From the NCBI GenBank assembly GCA_016931155.1, contig JAFGFJ010000006.1:186001-250000 (forward strand): a stretch of 64,000 bases of DNA. The letters run 5' to 3'. The position numbers were made by a program, and so were the translations under genes. A model generated the notes under the pieces. It was not told the DNA's origin and searched no databases. It saw nothing but the letters and a program-made list of their open reading frames with translations. Position 1 is the stretch's first letter. The number at the start of each line of letters is the position of its first letter. Source of the stretch: Candidatus Dojkabacteria bacterium. Its GTDB lineage: Bacteria; Patescibacteria; Dojkabacteria; B142; JAFGFJ01. Below are positions 16,885 through 26,264 of this stretch, in pieces.

Positions 16885-17811
16885 ATGCATTCTATTGCAG
16901 CTGGGGTTATAACTGAAGTGTTTGGAATACCGGTAACAAATACCATGTTGGCGGCAATGCTCACAACTATTACTATTACTATTATAGCTCTTCTAATAAG
17001 GAAGAATCTTTCTGAAAAGCCTGGCAAATTGCAGGCTTTTTTTGAACTTATTTATGATTATATCTATGACCTTTGTGTTTCTATTGCTGACAATAAAAGA
17101 GCAGAGAAATTTCTTCCATGGATACTAAGTTTTTTTCTTTTTATTCTTGTTAGTAATTACTGGGGATTGATCCCGATTTTTGGAGAAGGAATTGTAGTAG
17201 AAGAATATTCGGATGAAATAAGTTTGACACATAAAGTTAATACAGAAGAGAATACTGTTTTCGAAGTGAGTAAAGACAATCTGGAGTTAGCAGAGGGGAC
17301 GGGGACTCTAATTATTGAGGAAGCAGAGTCAGATGAGGTTGAACTTTCCGAAGAACACGGAGAAGTTACTCTTCTCAGGGGAGCTACAAGTGATCCAAAT
17401 GCAACATTTGCACTGTCAGCTGTCTCTTTTGCTTTGGTCATTGGATTTGGCATTTCTGCACACAATCCGATTGGGCTTTTGAAGCACTATATCCAATATG
17501 GCTCACTGAAAACGATGAAAGGGATTATGCAGATAGTGATGTTTCCGATATTTTTGTTTGTAGGTATTCTCGAAATTATTCTTGAGCCGCTGAAAAGTGT
17601 TTCTCTTTCGTTCCGTTTGTTTGGAAATATTTTTGCAGGGGAAACTCTTGTAAATGCAATGACAATTTTGAATGGTGTGGCCGTTCCTTTTGTAGCAACG
17701 CCTTTTTTGCTCCTTGAGATTCTGGTCGGAGTGATTCAGGCGCTGGTTTTTTCTTTGTTGACCTTGGTATTTTTATCTATAATCACCAAGCAACATTCGG
17801 CTGAACACTAA
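16885..17811 (+). CDS. atpB: F-type ATP synthase subunit a
   Basis: 308 aa from ATG 16885; a TTG at 16846 would add 13 residues and is the alternative start. Several membrane helices carry the conserved SLSFRLFGNIFAGE, including the essential Arg of the proton channel, and the C-terminal helix pair. Unusually, the loop after YWGLIPIFG is enlarged by about 50-60 residues rich in Glu/Asp (EEYSDEISL..., EEAESDEVELSEE) before the normal DPNATFALS. The insertion should lie on the extracytoplasmic side. First gene of the atp operon. Confidence 0.93.
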   Translation: MHSIAAGVITEVFGIPVTNTMLAAMLTTITITIIALLIRKNLSEKPGKLQAFFELIYDYIYDLCVSIADNKRAEKFLPWILSFFLFILVSNYWGLIPIFGEGIVVEEYSDEISLTHKVNTEENTVFEVSKDNLELAEGTGTLIIEEAESDEVELSEEHGEVTLLRGATSDPNATFALSAVSFALVIGFGISAHNPIGLLKHYIQYGSLKTMKGIMQIVMFPIFLFVGILEIILEPLKSVSLSFRLFGNIFAGETLVNAMTILNGVAVPFVATPFLLLEILVGVIQALVFSLLTLVFLSIITKQHSAEH

Positions 17812-17853
17812 ATCCCGTAATCGGGAAGATTTTATTTTTTATTATTTTGTTTA

Positions 17854-18060
17854 ATGGAAATTATAGTTTCAAAAGCACTATTTGTTGCACTTGGAGGAAT
17901 ATTTCCTGCTTTCGCAATCGGTGCGATCGGGAAAGCTGCAATGACCGCTATTGGTAGAAATCCTGAGTCAGCAGGCAAGTTATTTGTACCGATGATTTTA
18001 GGTTTTGCTTTTGCTGAGGCTATAGCAATTTATGCTATCGTTGCTGGATTCCTGTTTTAA
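17854..18060 (+). CDS. atpE: F-type ATP synthase subunit c
   Basis: 68 aa hairpin of two helices with the polar loop GRNPES and the ion-binding carboxylate Glu in FAEAIAIYA. The residue after the Glu is Ala rather than Ser/Thr and no Gln is present in helix 1, which favours proton over sodium coupling. The length is slightly under the usual 70-90 aa. Confidence 0.95.
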   Translation: MEIIVSKALFVALGGIFPAFAIGAIGKAAMTAIGRNPESAGKLFVPMILGFAFAEAIAIYAIVAGFLF

Positions 18061-18084
18061 TAGATTATTATTTATGAATATAAA

Positions 18085-18585
18085 ATGTCGGATATACTTG
18101 AAAAGCTGACGATAAATCCAAAGATTCTGGGATTTATGATCTTGAACTTCCTTGTTCTCGTTGTGGCTTTGAGATTTATTTTATTGAAACCTCTAACTAA
18201 GGCAATCAAAGAACGGCAGGAAAAAATTGGAAGGGGCTTGGATAATGCGGAAAAAATGGAGAAAAAGATGGCAGAATTTAATGAAAATTACGAGAAAAAA
18301 ATGATAAAAGTGAAAGAGGAAACCAAAAGTATTTTGGAAAGGGCAAAGCAGGAAGGAAGACAACTTAGAGAAGAGGAACTAAAGAAAGCAAAGAAAGATG
18401 CGACAGCTCTTATTGAGCAGGCAAAATTGGATATAGTAAAAAGCAAGAAAGAACTTAAACAGGAAGTAAAAGAGGAGATAGGAGTTGTCATGGAAGAGGT
18501 CTTCAATAGAGTTTTAAAGACTGGAATGACAAAGGAACAAAAAGAAGGGCTTGTTAAAGAAGCAATTAAAGAGTTAGAGAAATGA
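18085..18585 (+). CDS. atpF: F-type ATP synthase subunit b
   Basis: 166 aa: one N-terminal membrane helix (FMILNFLVLVVALRFIL), then a long charged coiled coil rich in Lys/Glu that forms the peripheral stalk. Its stop overlaps the atpH start (ATGA). Confidence 0.92.
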   Translation: MSDILEKLTINPKILGFMILNFLVLVVALRFILLKPLTKAIKERQEKIGRGLDNAEKMEKKMAEFNENYEKKMIKVKEETKSILERAKQEGRQLREEELKKAKKDATALIEQAKLDIVKSKKELKQEVKEEIGVVMEEVFNRVLKTGMTKEQKEGLVKEAIKELEK

Positions 18586-19028
18586 AAAACGTTCAAACAA
18601 GACAAATTGCCGTTAGTTTTGCAAAAGCTTTGAAGGAGGAGCTGGTTTCATCACTTGGGGACGAGAGGCTTGCAGATAAGTCCCTTTCTTCCTTTTACAA
18701 GGTAACTACTGATTTGGTAAGGGTATTAAAAGAAGTGCATAGGGAAGATCTTTTTCTTGAAGCATTCTCCCGGTCTGAAGATACAGCAAGTATGAAGTTA
18801 GTAGAAGAGGATTTAGCTTATGTCCTTTCACCTATTGAATTGACTGAAATACAAGTCAGCTTACTGAAAAAAGTTCTCGGGAAAAAACTGGGAGTAGATG
18901 TAAAGATGAAAGTTGTATTAGATGAAAGTATAAAAGGGGGACTTCTTATAAAGTATAAAGATATGGAAATTGATTTGAGGGCAGAGTCGAAGTTGAAAAA
19001 GCTCTTGCAAAATTTTAATAAAAATTAG
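18582..19028 (+). CDS. atpH: F-type ATP synthase subunit delta
   Basis: 148 aa, shorter than the usual 175-180. The N-terminal helical domain is recognisable and the C-terminal segment VVLDESIKGGLLIKYKDMEIDLRAESKLKKL matches the conserved delta/OSCP tail (stated in parts: DESIKGGLLIK and DLRAESKLKKL). It connects the alpha crown to the b stalk. It sits in the standard position between atpF and atpA. Confidence 0.9.
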   Translation: MKNVQTRQIAVSFAKALKEELVSSLGDERLADKSLSSFYKVTTDLVRVLKEVHREDLFLEAFSRSEDTASMKLVEEDLAYVLSPIELTEIQVSLLKKVLGKKLGVDVKMKVVLDESIKGGLLIKYKDMEIDLRAESKLKKLLQNFNKN

Positions 19029-19039
19029 TACAACAACTA

Positions 19040-20548
19040 ATGTCAAATAAATTCATTGAAGAAATAAAAAAGGATCTTTCAAAAACACAAAATTTTGCTG
19101 ACGTAAAGAACGTTGGCTATGTACTTGCAGTAAAAGATGGGATTGTTCTTGCTGATGGGTTATCTGAAGTTGGATCAAATGAGGTAGTCGAGATAACAAC
19201 CAGGATGAACAGAGTTGTTAAAGGACTTGTATTAAATCTTCTGGAAAACACAGTAGGGATTGTAGTTCTAGGAGATTATGAAGATATCCAGGAAGGGGAT
19301 GAAGTAGTTGCGTTAGGAAAATTATTGGGTATAAATGTTGATGAAAGTATTCTGGGAAGAGTAATAGATCCTCTTGGAGAAGCTATTGATGGCAAAGGAA
19401 AATTGAAGATCGGGAAAGAAGCAAAAGTAATGAGCTATGATAAAACTGCACCTGGTGTTATTGGAAGAAAGGATGTTAATAGGCCTCTTCAAACAGGAAT
19501 AAAGGCGATAGATGCACTTATTCCGATTGGAAGAGGTCAAAGGGAGCTAATTATTGGAGACAGGCAGACAGGAAAAACAGCTATAGCGATAGATACAATC
19601 ATTAATCAGGCAAAAGAGAGTGTAAAGTGTATTTATGTTGCTATTGGGCAGAAGGCATCAAAGATTGCTCAGATAAAAACAAGGCTTGAGAGTATTGGAG
19701 CAATGAAATATACAGTGATAGTAAATGCAGGAGCATCTGATCCAGCTTCGCTTCAGTACCTTGCTCCATATACAGGGACTGCAATAGGAGAATATTTCGC
19801 TGAAAAAGGTGAAGATGCGCTTGTTATCTACGACGACCTTACAAAGCATGCATGGGCATACAGAGAAATTTCTTTGTTACTTAGAAGACCTCCGGGACGT
19901 GAGGCATATCCAGGGGATGTTTTCTATCTTCATTCGAAGTTGTTGGAAAGGGCACTTCAATTTAGCGATGAAGAAGGAGGGGGTTCGCTGACCGCTCTAC
20001 CCGTGATTGAAACTCAGGCAGGAGATGTTTCGGCATATATTCCAACAAACGTTATTTCAATAACTGATGGACAGATTTATCTTGAGTCTGATCTTTTCAA
20101 TGCTGGACAAAGACCTGCAGTGAACGCAGGGCTTTCAGTTTCCCGCGTTGGAGGCTCAGCTCAGACCAAAGGAATGAAGGGGGTTTCGGGACAATTGAGG
20201 CTTGATCTTGCACAATATAGAGAACTTGCTGCGTTTGCCCAATTTGGATCAGATCTTGATGAAGATACAAAAAACACACTAAAGAGAGGTGAAATAATGA
20301 CAGAGCTTTTGAAGCAGTCGCAATATGAACCGGTTCCTCTGGCTGATCAAACGGCAATTTTGTATGCAGGAACAAATGGTTATCTTGATGGGAGAGAGAA
20401 AAATGAGGTCTTGGAATGGGAAAGAGGTTTTAGAAAATATCTAAGTGCAAATCACAAGGACTTGATTAAAGAATTAGCGGAAGGAGCAAAAGTTGAGGGA
20501 AAGCTTGAGGAAAAACTAATAAAAGCCATCGAAGATTTTAATTTTTAA
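19040..20548 (+). CDS. atpA: F-type ATP synthase subunit alpha
   Basis: 502 aa, full length. It has the P-loop GDRQTGKTA (about residue 170), the ALPVIETQAGDVSAYIPTNV region and the PAVNAGLSVSRVGGSAQ signature. It is the non-catalytic nucleotide-binding subunit of F1. Confidence 0.97.
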   Translation: MSNKFIEEIKKDLSKTQNFADVKNVGYVLAVKDGIVLADGLSEVGSNEVVEITTRMNRVVKGLVLNLLENTVGIVVLGDYEDIQEGDEVVALGKLLGINVDESILGRVIDPLGEAIDGKGKLKIGKEAKVMSYDKTAPGVIGRKDVNRPLQTGIKAIDALIPIGRGQRELIIGDRQTGKTAIAIDTIINQAKESVKCIYVAIGQKASKIAQIKTRLESIGAMKYTVIVNAGASDPASLQYLAPYTGTAIGEYFAEKGEDALVIYDDLTKHAWAYREISLLLRRPPGREAYPGDVFYLHSKLLERALQFSDEEGGGSLTALPVIETQAGDVSAYIPTNVISITDGQIYLESDLFNAGQRPAVNAGLSVSRVGGSAQTKGMKGVSGQLRLDLAQYRELAAFAQFGSDLDEDTKNTLKRGEIMTELLKQSQYEPVPLADQTAILYAGTNGYLDGREKNEVLEWERGFRKYLSANHKDLIKELAEGAKVEGKLEEKLIKAIEDFNF

Positions 20549-20557
20549 AATTACGCT

Positions 20558-20971
20558 ATGCACAAAGCCAAAGCTTTAGTTGTTTCGTGTATTGATTTTA
20601 GATTCCAACTTTATGTTCAGGAGTGGTTGAAAGAGAAGGGATATTTGGGGCATTGTGATGAAATTGTCCTTGCCGGCTCATCGAGAGACATGGTCAAACC
20701 TCTCGAAGAATTTCACAGAGATTCTTTGGCAAGACAGATAGACCTTTCTGTAAAGCTGCATGATCCAGATGAGATAATAATTATTGATCATCAGGATTGC
20801 GGAGGTTATGCACAGGATGGAACAATCCCTGGTGAGCTTCCTGAAGGAGAGGACAAGGAGAAGCATGTACAATATGCAGGAGAAATAAAAGAAATTCTAG
20901 AGAAAAAGTATCCGGGGAAAAATATAAAAAACTATTATCTGAGTTTGAAAGGCGAAATGCAGGAAATCTAA
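20558..20971 (+). CDS. Beta-carbonic-anhydrase-like protein inside the atp operon
   Basis: 137 aa. The zinc-site pattern of beta-type carbonic anhydrases is complete: Cys11 and the Asp13-Arg15 dyad in CIDFRF, then His78 and Cys81 in HQDCGGY. The protein is much shorter than classical beta enzymes (about 200 aa) and resembles the compact prokaryotic putative carbonic anhydrase families. It lies between atpA (9-nt gap) and atpG (29-nt gap), a place where operons normally have no gene, so it is co-transcribed with F1. Zinc binding is well supported; CO2 hydration and any link to proton supply are inference. Confidence 0.75.
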   Translation: MHKAKALVVSCIDFRFQLYVQEWLKEKGYLGHCDEIVLAGSSRDMVKPLEEFHRDSLARQIDLSVKLHDPDEIIIIDHQDCGGYAQDGTIPGELPEGEDKEKHVQYAGEIKEILEKKYPGKNIKNYYLSLKGEMQEI

Positions 20972-21000
20972 TTATTAACTGATTTCACAAGAGGGAAATT

Positions 21001-21906
21001 ATGGCGTCAACCCGGGAAATAAAAAGAAGAATAAAGTCGGTAAAAAGTACTGCACAAATCACAAAGGCAATGCAGATGGTTGCCGCCTCAAAAATGAAAA
21101 AAGCACAAGAGAGAGCAATTGCGGCAACCCCTTATGCGCAAGGTTTATATGATATTGTGAATAAAATAGGTAGTATCGACAATTATTCCAGTCCCTTTTT
21201 AAAGAGTGCGAAAGAAATAAATAAAGTTGCTCTTATTGTCATTGCTCCTAGTCGTGGATTTGCTGGATCTCTACCTTCAACTCTTCTTTTGAAAACAAGC
21301 GAACTTATTGCCGGACTAAGAAGCAAAAACAAAGATGTTGAAATAAGAGGGATTGGTATCCATAAACTTGGATTAAAAACTCTTGTGAAGTTGAAAGTTG
21401 AAATGGACTTCCAATTTGCAGATTTTTTTGAAAAACCCAGTACCACAAATCTTACTGCTATTTATCAGGTAGTAAAGGAGAACTTTATGAAAGGTGAATA
21501 CGATGAGGTGTATATGGTTTATACTCATTTTATAAATACTGCTCTTCAAAAACCAGAAGTAAAGAAAATTTTACCATTGTCGCTTGAAGAGATAGTTGAA
21601 GAAGCATGCGCTTCGGATCATTTAGAGAACAAAGAAAAACAAGTAAGAAAATCTGATAACTATATTTTCGAACCCTCAACAAAACAGGTGCTTGATAGAC
21701 TGCTTCCAGAGTACTTTGAGATGCAGATTTTTAGTGCTCTTTTGGAATCAATAGCATCGGAACACTCAGCACGAATGGTAGCAATGAAAAAAGCTACCGA
21801 CAATGCGGGTGAAATGGTTGGGAATCTAACACTTAAGTACAACAAGACAAGACAGGCAGGGATTACCCAGGAAATGGTAGAAATAGCAGTCAGTACTATG
21901 TCCTAA
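21001..21906 (+). CDS. atpG: F-type ATP synthase subunit gamma
   Basis: 301 aa. N-terminal MASTREIKRRIKSVKSTAQITKAMQMVAASKM and C-terminal EHSARMVAMKKATDNAGEM / LTLKYNKTRQAGITQE motifs form the central stalk coiled coil. One of the few genes here with a clear ribosome-binding site (GAGGG about 6 nt before ATG). Confidence 0.95.
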   Translation: MASTREIKRRIKSVKSTAQITKAMQMVAASKMKKAQERAIAATPYAQGLYDIVNKIGSIDNYSSPFLKSAKEINKVALIVIAPSRGFAGSLPSTLLLKTSELIAGLRSKNKDVEIRGIGIHKLGLKTLVKLKVEMDFQFADFFEKPSTTNLTAIYQVVKENFMKGEYDEVYMVYTHFINTALQKPEVKKILPLSLEEIVEEACASDHLENKEKQVRKSDNYIFEPSTKQVLDRLLPEYFEMQIFSALLESIASEHSARMVAMKKATDNAGEMVGNLTLKYNKTRQAGITQEMVEIAVSTMS

Positions 21907-21926
21907 TTAATTTAATAATTAACGAA

Positions 21927-23300
21927 ATGGCGGGAAAAATTAAACAAATTCTTGGTGTAGTAATAGACGTTGAATTCAAGTCCAGTGATGAGCTTCCAAA
22001 AATATTTGAGGCATTGGAAGTGAAAAGGAGAGATGGAACCATACTTATACTTGAGGTTCAGCAAAGCTCAGGAAGAAATTCAGTAAGGGCAGTAGCTTTA
22101 GGATCAAGCGACGGGATCAAGCGGGGTATGGAAGTTAAGGCTTTGGGGCGATCGGTCTCTGTGCCGGTTGGAGAACAGACACTTGGAAGAATGTTTAATA
22201 TGCTTGGTGATCCGATTGACGGGATTTCAAAAAAGATTTCCGGCAAAAGATGGTCAATTCATAGAAAGGCACCGGAGTTTATAGAACAGGCTACGGAAAT
22301 TGAAATATTTGAAACGGGTATTAAAGTAATTGATTTGATATGTCCTTTTGTTAAGGGTGGGAAAATAGGCGCTTTCGGAGGAGCGGGAGTAGGTAAAACT
22401 GTAGTGATTCAGGAACTGATTTACAATCTTGCAACAAAGCATTCGGGCTACTCTGTTTTTGCAGGGGTTGGGGAAAGAACAAGAGAAGGAACCGCTCTTT
22501 ACAGAGAAATGGAAGAATCTGGAGTTTTAGACAAAACAGCACTTGTCTTCGGGCAAATGAACGAACCACCTGGTGTTCGTTTGAGAGTCGCACTTTCCGG
22601 TTTGACAATGGCTGAATATTTCAGGGAAGAAGAAGGGAAGGATTTGCTTTTGTTTATTGACAATATTTTCAGATTTACCCAGGCAGGGTCGGAGCTTTCT
22701 GCATTGCTTGGTAGAATGCCTTCAGCGGTAGGATACCAGCCAACTCTTGCGGATGAACTTGGATATCTTCAGGAAAGGATTACTTCCACTACAACAGGTT
22801 CGGTTACTTCAATGCAGGCAATTTACGTTCCTGCAGATGATTATACAGATCCTGCACCAGATACAACTTTTGCTCATCTTGATTCAACTATTGTTCTGGA
22901 AAGGTCTCTTTCCGAGCAGGGACTTTATCCAGCGGTGGATCCTCTTGCATCAACTTCCAGTGCATTGACAGCAGAAACTGTTGGTGAAGATCATTACAAT
23001 GTTGCCAGAGCTGTGCAAAACGTGCTCCAAAGATATAAAGACCTTCAAGATATTATTGCAATTTTGGGAGTAGAAGAGCTTTCAGATGAAGACAAACTGA
23101 TTGTTTCCAGAGCAAGGAAGATACAGAGATTTTTGACACAACCTTTTCATGTTGCTGAGCAGTTTACTGGAAGAAAAGGAGAATATGTTCCAGTTGAGGA
23201 TACTGTTAATGGTTTTAAGAAAATTCTTGATGGCGACATGGATGATATTCCTGAAAAGGACTTTTATATGAAGGGTGCAATTGACCAGGTTAAGAAATAA
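21927..23300 (+). CDS. atpD: F-type ATP synthase subunit beta
   Basis: 457 aa, full length. Walker A GGAGVGKTV (about residue 153), the catalytic Glu in GERTREG, Walker B LLLFIDNIFRF and the ALLGRMPSAVGYQPTL signature are all intact, so the enzyme should be catalytically competent. Confidence 0.97.
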   Translation: MAGKIKQILGVVIDVEFKSSDELPKIFEALEVKRRDGTILILEVQQSSGRNSVRAVALGSSDGIKRGMEVKALGRSVSVPVGEQTLGRMFNMLGDPIDGISKKISGKRWSIHRKAPEFIEQATEIEIFETGIKVIDLICPFVKGGKIGAFGGAGVGKTVVIQELIYNLATKHSGYSVFAGVGERTREGTALYREMEESGVLDKTALVFGQMNEPPGVRLRVALSGLTMAEYFREEEGKDLLLFIDNIFRFTQAGSELSALLGRMPSAVGYQPTLADELGYLQERITSTTTGSVTSMQAIYVPADDYTDPAPDTTFAHLDSTIVLERSLSEQGLYPAVDPLASTSSALTAETVGEDHYNVARAVQNVLQRYKDLQDIIAILGVEELSDEDKLIVSRARKIQRFLTQPFHVAEQFTGRKGEYVPVEDTVNGFKKILDGDMDDIPEKDFYMKGAIDQVKK

Positions 23301-23302
23301 TA

Positions 23303-23698
23303 ATGCTTTTAAAGATAGTATCTTCTTCTAAAAAACTGTTTGAGGGTGATGTTGAGGAAGTGTATGTTCCTGGGTCGAAAGGTCAGATGGGAATATTAAA
23401 AAATCATAGGAATATGATATCGACTCTTGATGTTGGTCAGGTAAAGATAAAAAATTTAGAGGGCGAAGAAATATTTATTTTGAATGGTGGATTTGTTGAA
23501 GTAAAAGGTGAAGAGGTAATAATTCTTGCGGATGAAGCAGAGTCAACCAGGGATCTTGTTCAGAAAGAAATTGGAGATGCAATCAAGCTTGCTGAAGAGA
23601 AAATGGCTTCCGAGCTTCCTCCAACTGAGCTAATCAGGCTTGAAAAACAACTTCGTTACGAAAGGCTTAAACGAGAGTCGTTTGAAAAATCAAAATAA
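23303..23698 (+). CDS. atpC: F-type ATP synthase subunit epsilon
   Basis: 131 aa: the N-terminal beta sandwich (KIVSSSKKLFEGDVEEVYVPGSKGQMGIL) and a C-terminal helical hairpin that can brake rotation. Starts 2 nt after atpD. Its final codons and stop lie in the first unit of a 10-bp tandem repeat. Confidence 0.93.
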   Translation: MLLKIVSSSKKLFEGDVEEVYVPGSKGQMGILKNHRNMISTLDVGQVKIKNLEGEEIFILNGGFVEVKGEEVIILADEAESTRDLVQKEIGDAIKLAEEKMASELPPTELIRLEKQLRYERLKRESFEKSK

Positions 23699-23729
23699 AT
23701 CAAAATAAATCAAAATAAATCAAAATAAA
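23690..23729. repeat. Four perfect 10-bp tandem repeats at the end of atpC
   Basis: TCAAAATAAA is repeated four times head to tail. The TAA stop of atpC (23696-23698) lies in the first unit. Because 10 is not a multiple of 3, each following unit offers stop codons in a new frame. Confidence 0.9.
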
Positions 23730-23794
23730 GTTCTGGAATTGTCAGAAGAAAAATTATAGAATGAAAATACTACTCAAGTTTTGAATATATTACT

Positions 23795-24208
23795 ATGAAT
23801 AAGAATATCCATTTGTTTCTGAGACACCTGTTTATATTTATTACCGTTGCTGCCACGATAGGCGGAATTCATGTAAGAAATGGAGCTTTTGGCTATATTG
23901 TCACAGGTGCTATATTTGCTTTGGCGATGATGTTTGTTCCTTCAGTCATAAAATTCTTCAAACTTCCTGTAAATTTTTCTGCTCAGATTCTTATTGGAAC
24001 ACTTGTAAGTATCCTTATTTTCTTCAGTTATAGGTACCTTGTTTTAGGTTTTATTGATTTTGGTGGAACAGTGTTAGGGGGAAATGTGGGAGGTTTAGTT
24101 GAACTCCCAAGGGTAGAATTAGATAAACTTGGTACTGTTCTATACGGAGCTCTGATTGCCTCCCTGCTAAGTGCTATAATGCAGGAGACCGGGAAAAAGA
24201 GTAATTAA
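23795..24208 (+). CDS. Small membrane protein, phage-holin-like superfamily
   Basis: 137 aa with four hydrophobic helices (LFIFITVAATIGGI, GYIVTGAIFALAMMF, ILIGTLVSILIFF, LYGALIASLLSAIM). The pattern resembles the four-helix holin-like/PF04020-type proteins of unknown role. About 96 bp follow atpC, so it may be co-transcribed with the atp operon or with secG, 14 nt downstream. Confidence 0.6.
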   Translation: MNKNIHLFLRHLFIFITVAATIGGIHVRNGAFGYIVTGAIFALAMMFVPSVIKFFKLPVNFSAQILIGTLVSILIFFSYRYLVLGFIDFGGTVLGGNVGGLVELPRVELDKLGTVLYGALIASLLSAIMQETGKKSN

Positions 24209-24222
24209 TCAATTATTTAGAT

Positions 24223-24453
24223 ATGGATCTGACAAAAACACTTAGTATTGTTGAGATTGTTGTGGGTATCCTTCTTGTTGTGGTTATTCTTCTTCAACAA
24301 AGAGGCTCTGGGCTTGGAACAATGTTTGGAGGAGGAGGAGGAGAGGTATACAGGTCGAAGAGAGGGATCGAGAAATTTTTATACAGTGCAACGATCATTC
24401 TTGCTGTAATGCTTGTGGCCATCGCGGTTGCGATTGCAATTCTAAAGGCATAA
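24223..24453 (+). CDS. secG: Preprotein translocase subunit SecG
   Basis: 76 aa with two helices and the conserved VVVILLQQRGSGLGTMFGGG segment, then YRSKRGIEKFLY. Part of the SecYEG channel. Confidence 0.92.
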   Translation: MDLTKTLSIVEIVVGILLVVVILLQQRGSGLGTMFGGGGGEVYRSKRGIEKFLYSATIILAVMLVAIAVAIAILKA

Positions 24454-24461
24454 AAATTCTC

Positions 24462-26264
24462 ATGTTCAAAGCATTAGAAAAGGGACTTTATAAAATTCGT
24501 GATTTTTTCTGGAGCTACCCCGATCTTCTTTTCTCCGGCAGGGACTCATTCTTTGGGGTTTTTATAAGGGTTTATAAAAGGGGACGACCAATTAGTCACG
24601 TTCTTGCAACCACGTCAGTTATTCTCCTTCTGGCTGCAGTTACACTTAATAATGTTTCAGCTTTTCTATATGTGAACAGTGATGATTACATAGAAGGAGT
24701 TATTACCGGGATAGATGAGAATGGTGATCTTGCTTCTGTAAATAAATTGAATCCACTTATTCCACAGATTGTTCAGCTGGAAAGAGATTTGAATGAAATC
24801 ATTTATGAATCACTTGTTGAGGTGAAGCCCGATGGAAGTGTTGAGCCAGTTCTTTTAGATAGATATGAAGAAATAGAGACAGGTGAAAAGTATAATCTTT
24901 ATCTTAAGAAAAATATTTTCTGGCATGATGGGAAGAATTTTAATGCCGGGGATGTTATTGAAACTCACAGATTGCTAAAAGAACTGAACTCAAGAACAAG
25001 TACGCAAAGCAGTTTTTCTAAAGCTGCAGTAAAAATGGTTGTAAAAAAGATCGATGATTATGCTATTGAAGTTACGGTTAACGGTATACTTCCAAACTTC
25101 TTTGAAGTAATGAGATATAAAATTCTTCCTGCTCATCTGATTAGTGAGATAACTGCTGATAATATAAATACTTCAAAAGTGAAAATAAATACTAATCCTG
25201 TAGGAACTGGTCCCTATAAGTTTAGATATGTAAGAGCAGGTAGAATAACTGTTTCAAGGTTTGACTCTTATCATGGGAAAGAGGCAAAGCTTAATACTAT
25301 TACATTTGTGCCTTTTCAGGACGAAAGAAGCGCACTTAACGCAATTAAATCTGGCGAGATACATGGACTTATGGGAGCTTCAGTTGACTCAATGACGACT
25401 GTTTCGGATTATCCAAATATCAAGCAGATAAAAAGCTCAACACTTTACAATCAATACTGGGGTTTGCATTTTAATCTAAGAGAAGAAGGGCCGGAAGCTT
25501 TGAAAGATAAAAAGGTCAGGCAGGCTATAGCTTATGCTATAGATAGAGCGAGAATAATTGAAATTCTAAATAATCAGGGTGAAATTGCTAATGGGCCTAT
25601 TCCTCCTTCATCATTTGCTTATAATCCAGATTTAAATGTATATAATTTTGACAAAGAGTCAGCAGAAAAACTTCTTTCTGAATCTGGATGGGAAGGAGAA
25701 ACTAAAACAAAAAATGGTCAGGAGATGAAATTTGTTCTTACATATGTTGATAATGTTGACAGAAATAAAATTGCAGAGCAGATAAAACTTGATCTTTCGA
25801 TGGTGGGTATAAATATAGAGCTGAACCCGAAAAGTCTTATTGAACTGAACCAGGATTATATTCTTCCCAGAAGATTTGAAATACTTCTATATGGTGTGAA
25901 TACATTCATTGATCCTGATAGATTTGAATTTTTTAGTAGTGGAGAAAAAGAGCACCCCGGACTTAATATTTCAGGATATGCTTCAGAAAAGAAAACAAAG
26001 AAAGTGATTTCGGGAGAAATGAAGGAAATTCCTGCAGTTGACAGTCTTCTGGATGCAGGAAGAAGCTACGGAGATATTGAAAAAAGAAAAGAAAGATATC
26101 ATGATTTTCAAGATATTGTTACCCTGGAGCTTCCCACAATATATCTCTACCATCCGACCTTCACGTATCTGGTGAATAAGAGGGTTGAGGGAGTCGATCT
26201 GTCAAATATCAGCTCTCTAGAGGATAGATTCCTTTCGATTTCAAATTGGCAGATAGTCTTGTAG
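24462..26264 (+). CDS. Family 5 extracellular solute-binding protein (oligopeptide type)
   Basis: 600 aa. A membrane anchor near residues 50-70 (VILLLAAVTLNNVSAFLYV) is followed by the SBP_bac_5 fold: YESLVEVKPDGSVEPVL, FWHDGKNFNAGDVIET, NPVGTGPYKFRYV, KDKKVRQAIAYAIDR. No lipobox is seen; the protein is anchored by its uncleaved helix. No ABC permease or ATPase gene is nearby, so partner and ligand are unknown. Starts 8 nt after secG. Confidence 0.88.
   Translation: MFKALEKGLYKIRDFFWSYPDLLFSGRDSFFGVFIRVYKRGRPISHVLATTSVILLLAAVTLNNVSAFLYVNSDDYIEGVITGIDENGDLASVNKLNPLIPQIVQLERDLNEIIYESLVEVKPDGSVEPVLLDRYEEIETGEKYNLYLKKNIFWHDGKNFNAGDVIETHRLLKELNSRTSTQSSFSKAAVKMVVKKIDDYAIEVTVNGILPNFFEVMRYKILPAHLISEITADNINTSKVKINTNPVGTGPYKFRYVRAGRITVSRFDSYHGKEAKLNTITFVPFQDERSALNAIKSGEIHGLMGASVDSMTTVSDYPNIKQIKSSTLYNQYWGLHFNLREEGPEALKDKKVRQAIAYAIDRARIIEILNNQGEIANGPIPPSSFAYNPDLNVYNFDKESAEKLLSESGWEGETKTKNGQEMKFVLTYVDNVDRNKIAEQIKLDLSMVGINIELNPKSLIELNQDYILPRRFEILLYGVNTFIDPDRFEFFSSGEKEHPGLNISGYASEKKTKKVISGEMKEIPAVDSLLDAGRSYGDIEKRKERYHDFQDIVTLELPTIYLYHPTFTYLVNKRVEGVDLSNISSLEDRFLSISNWQIVL

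Noticed and set aside
20558..20971. An atypical ATP synthase subunit in the atpA-atpG gap
   Set aside because: All eight standard subunits are already present, and the zinc-site residues match beta-carbonic anhydrase instead.
23690..23729. CRISPR or iteron array after atpC
   Set aside because: Only four 10-bp units with no spacers and no replication gene nearby; a simple tandem repeat explains it.
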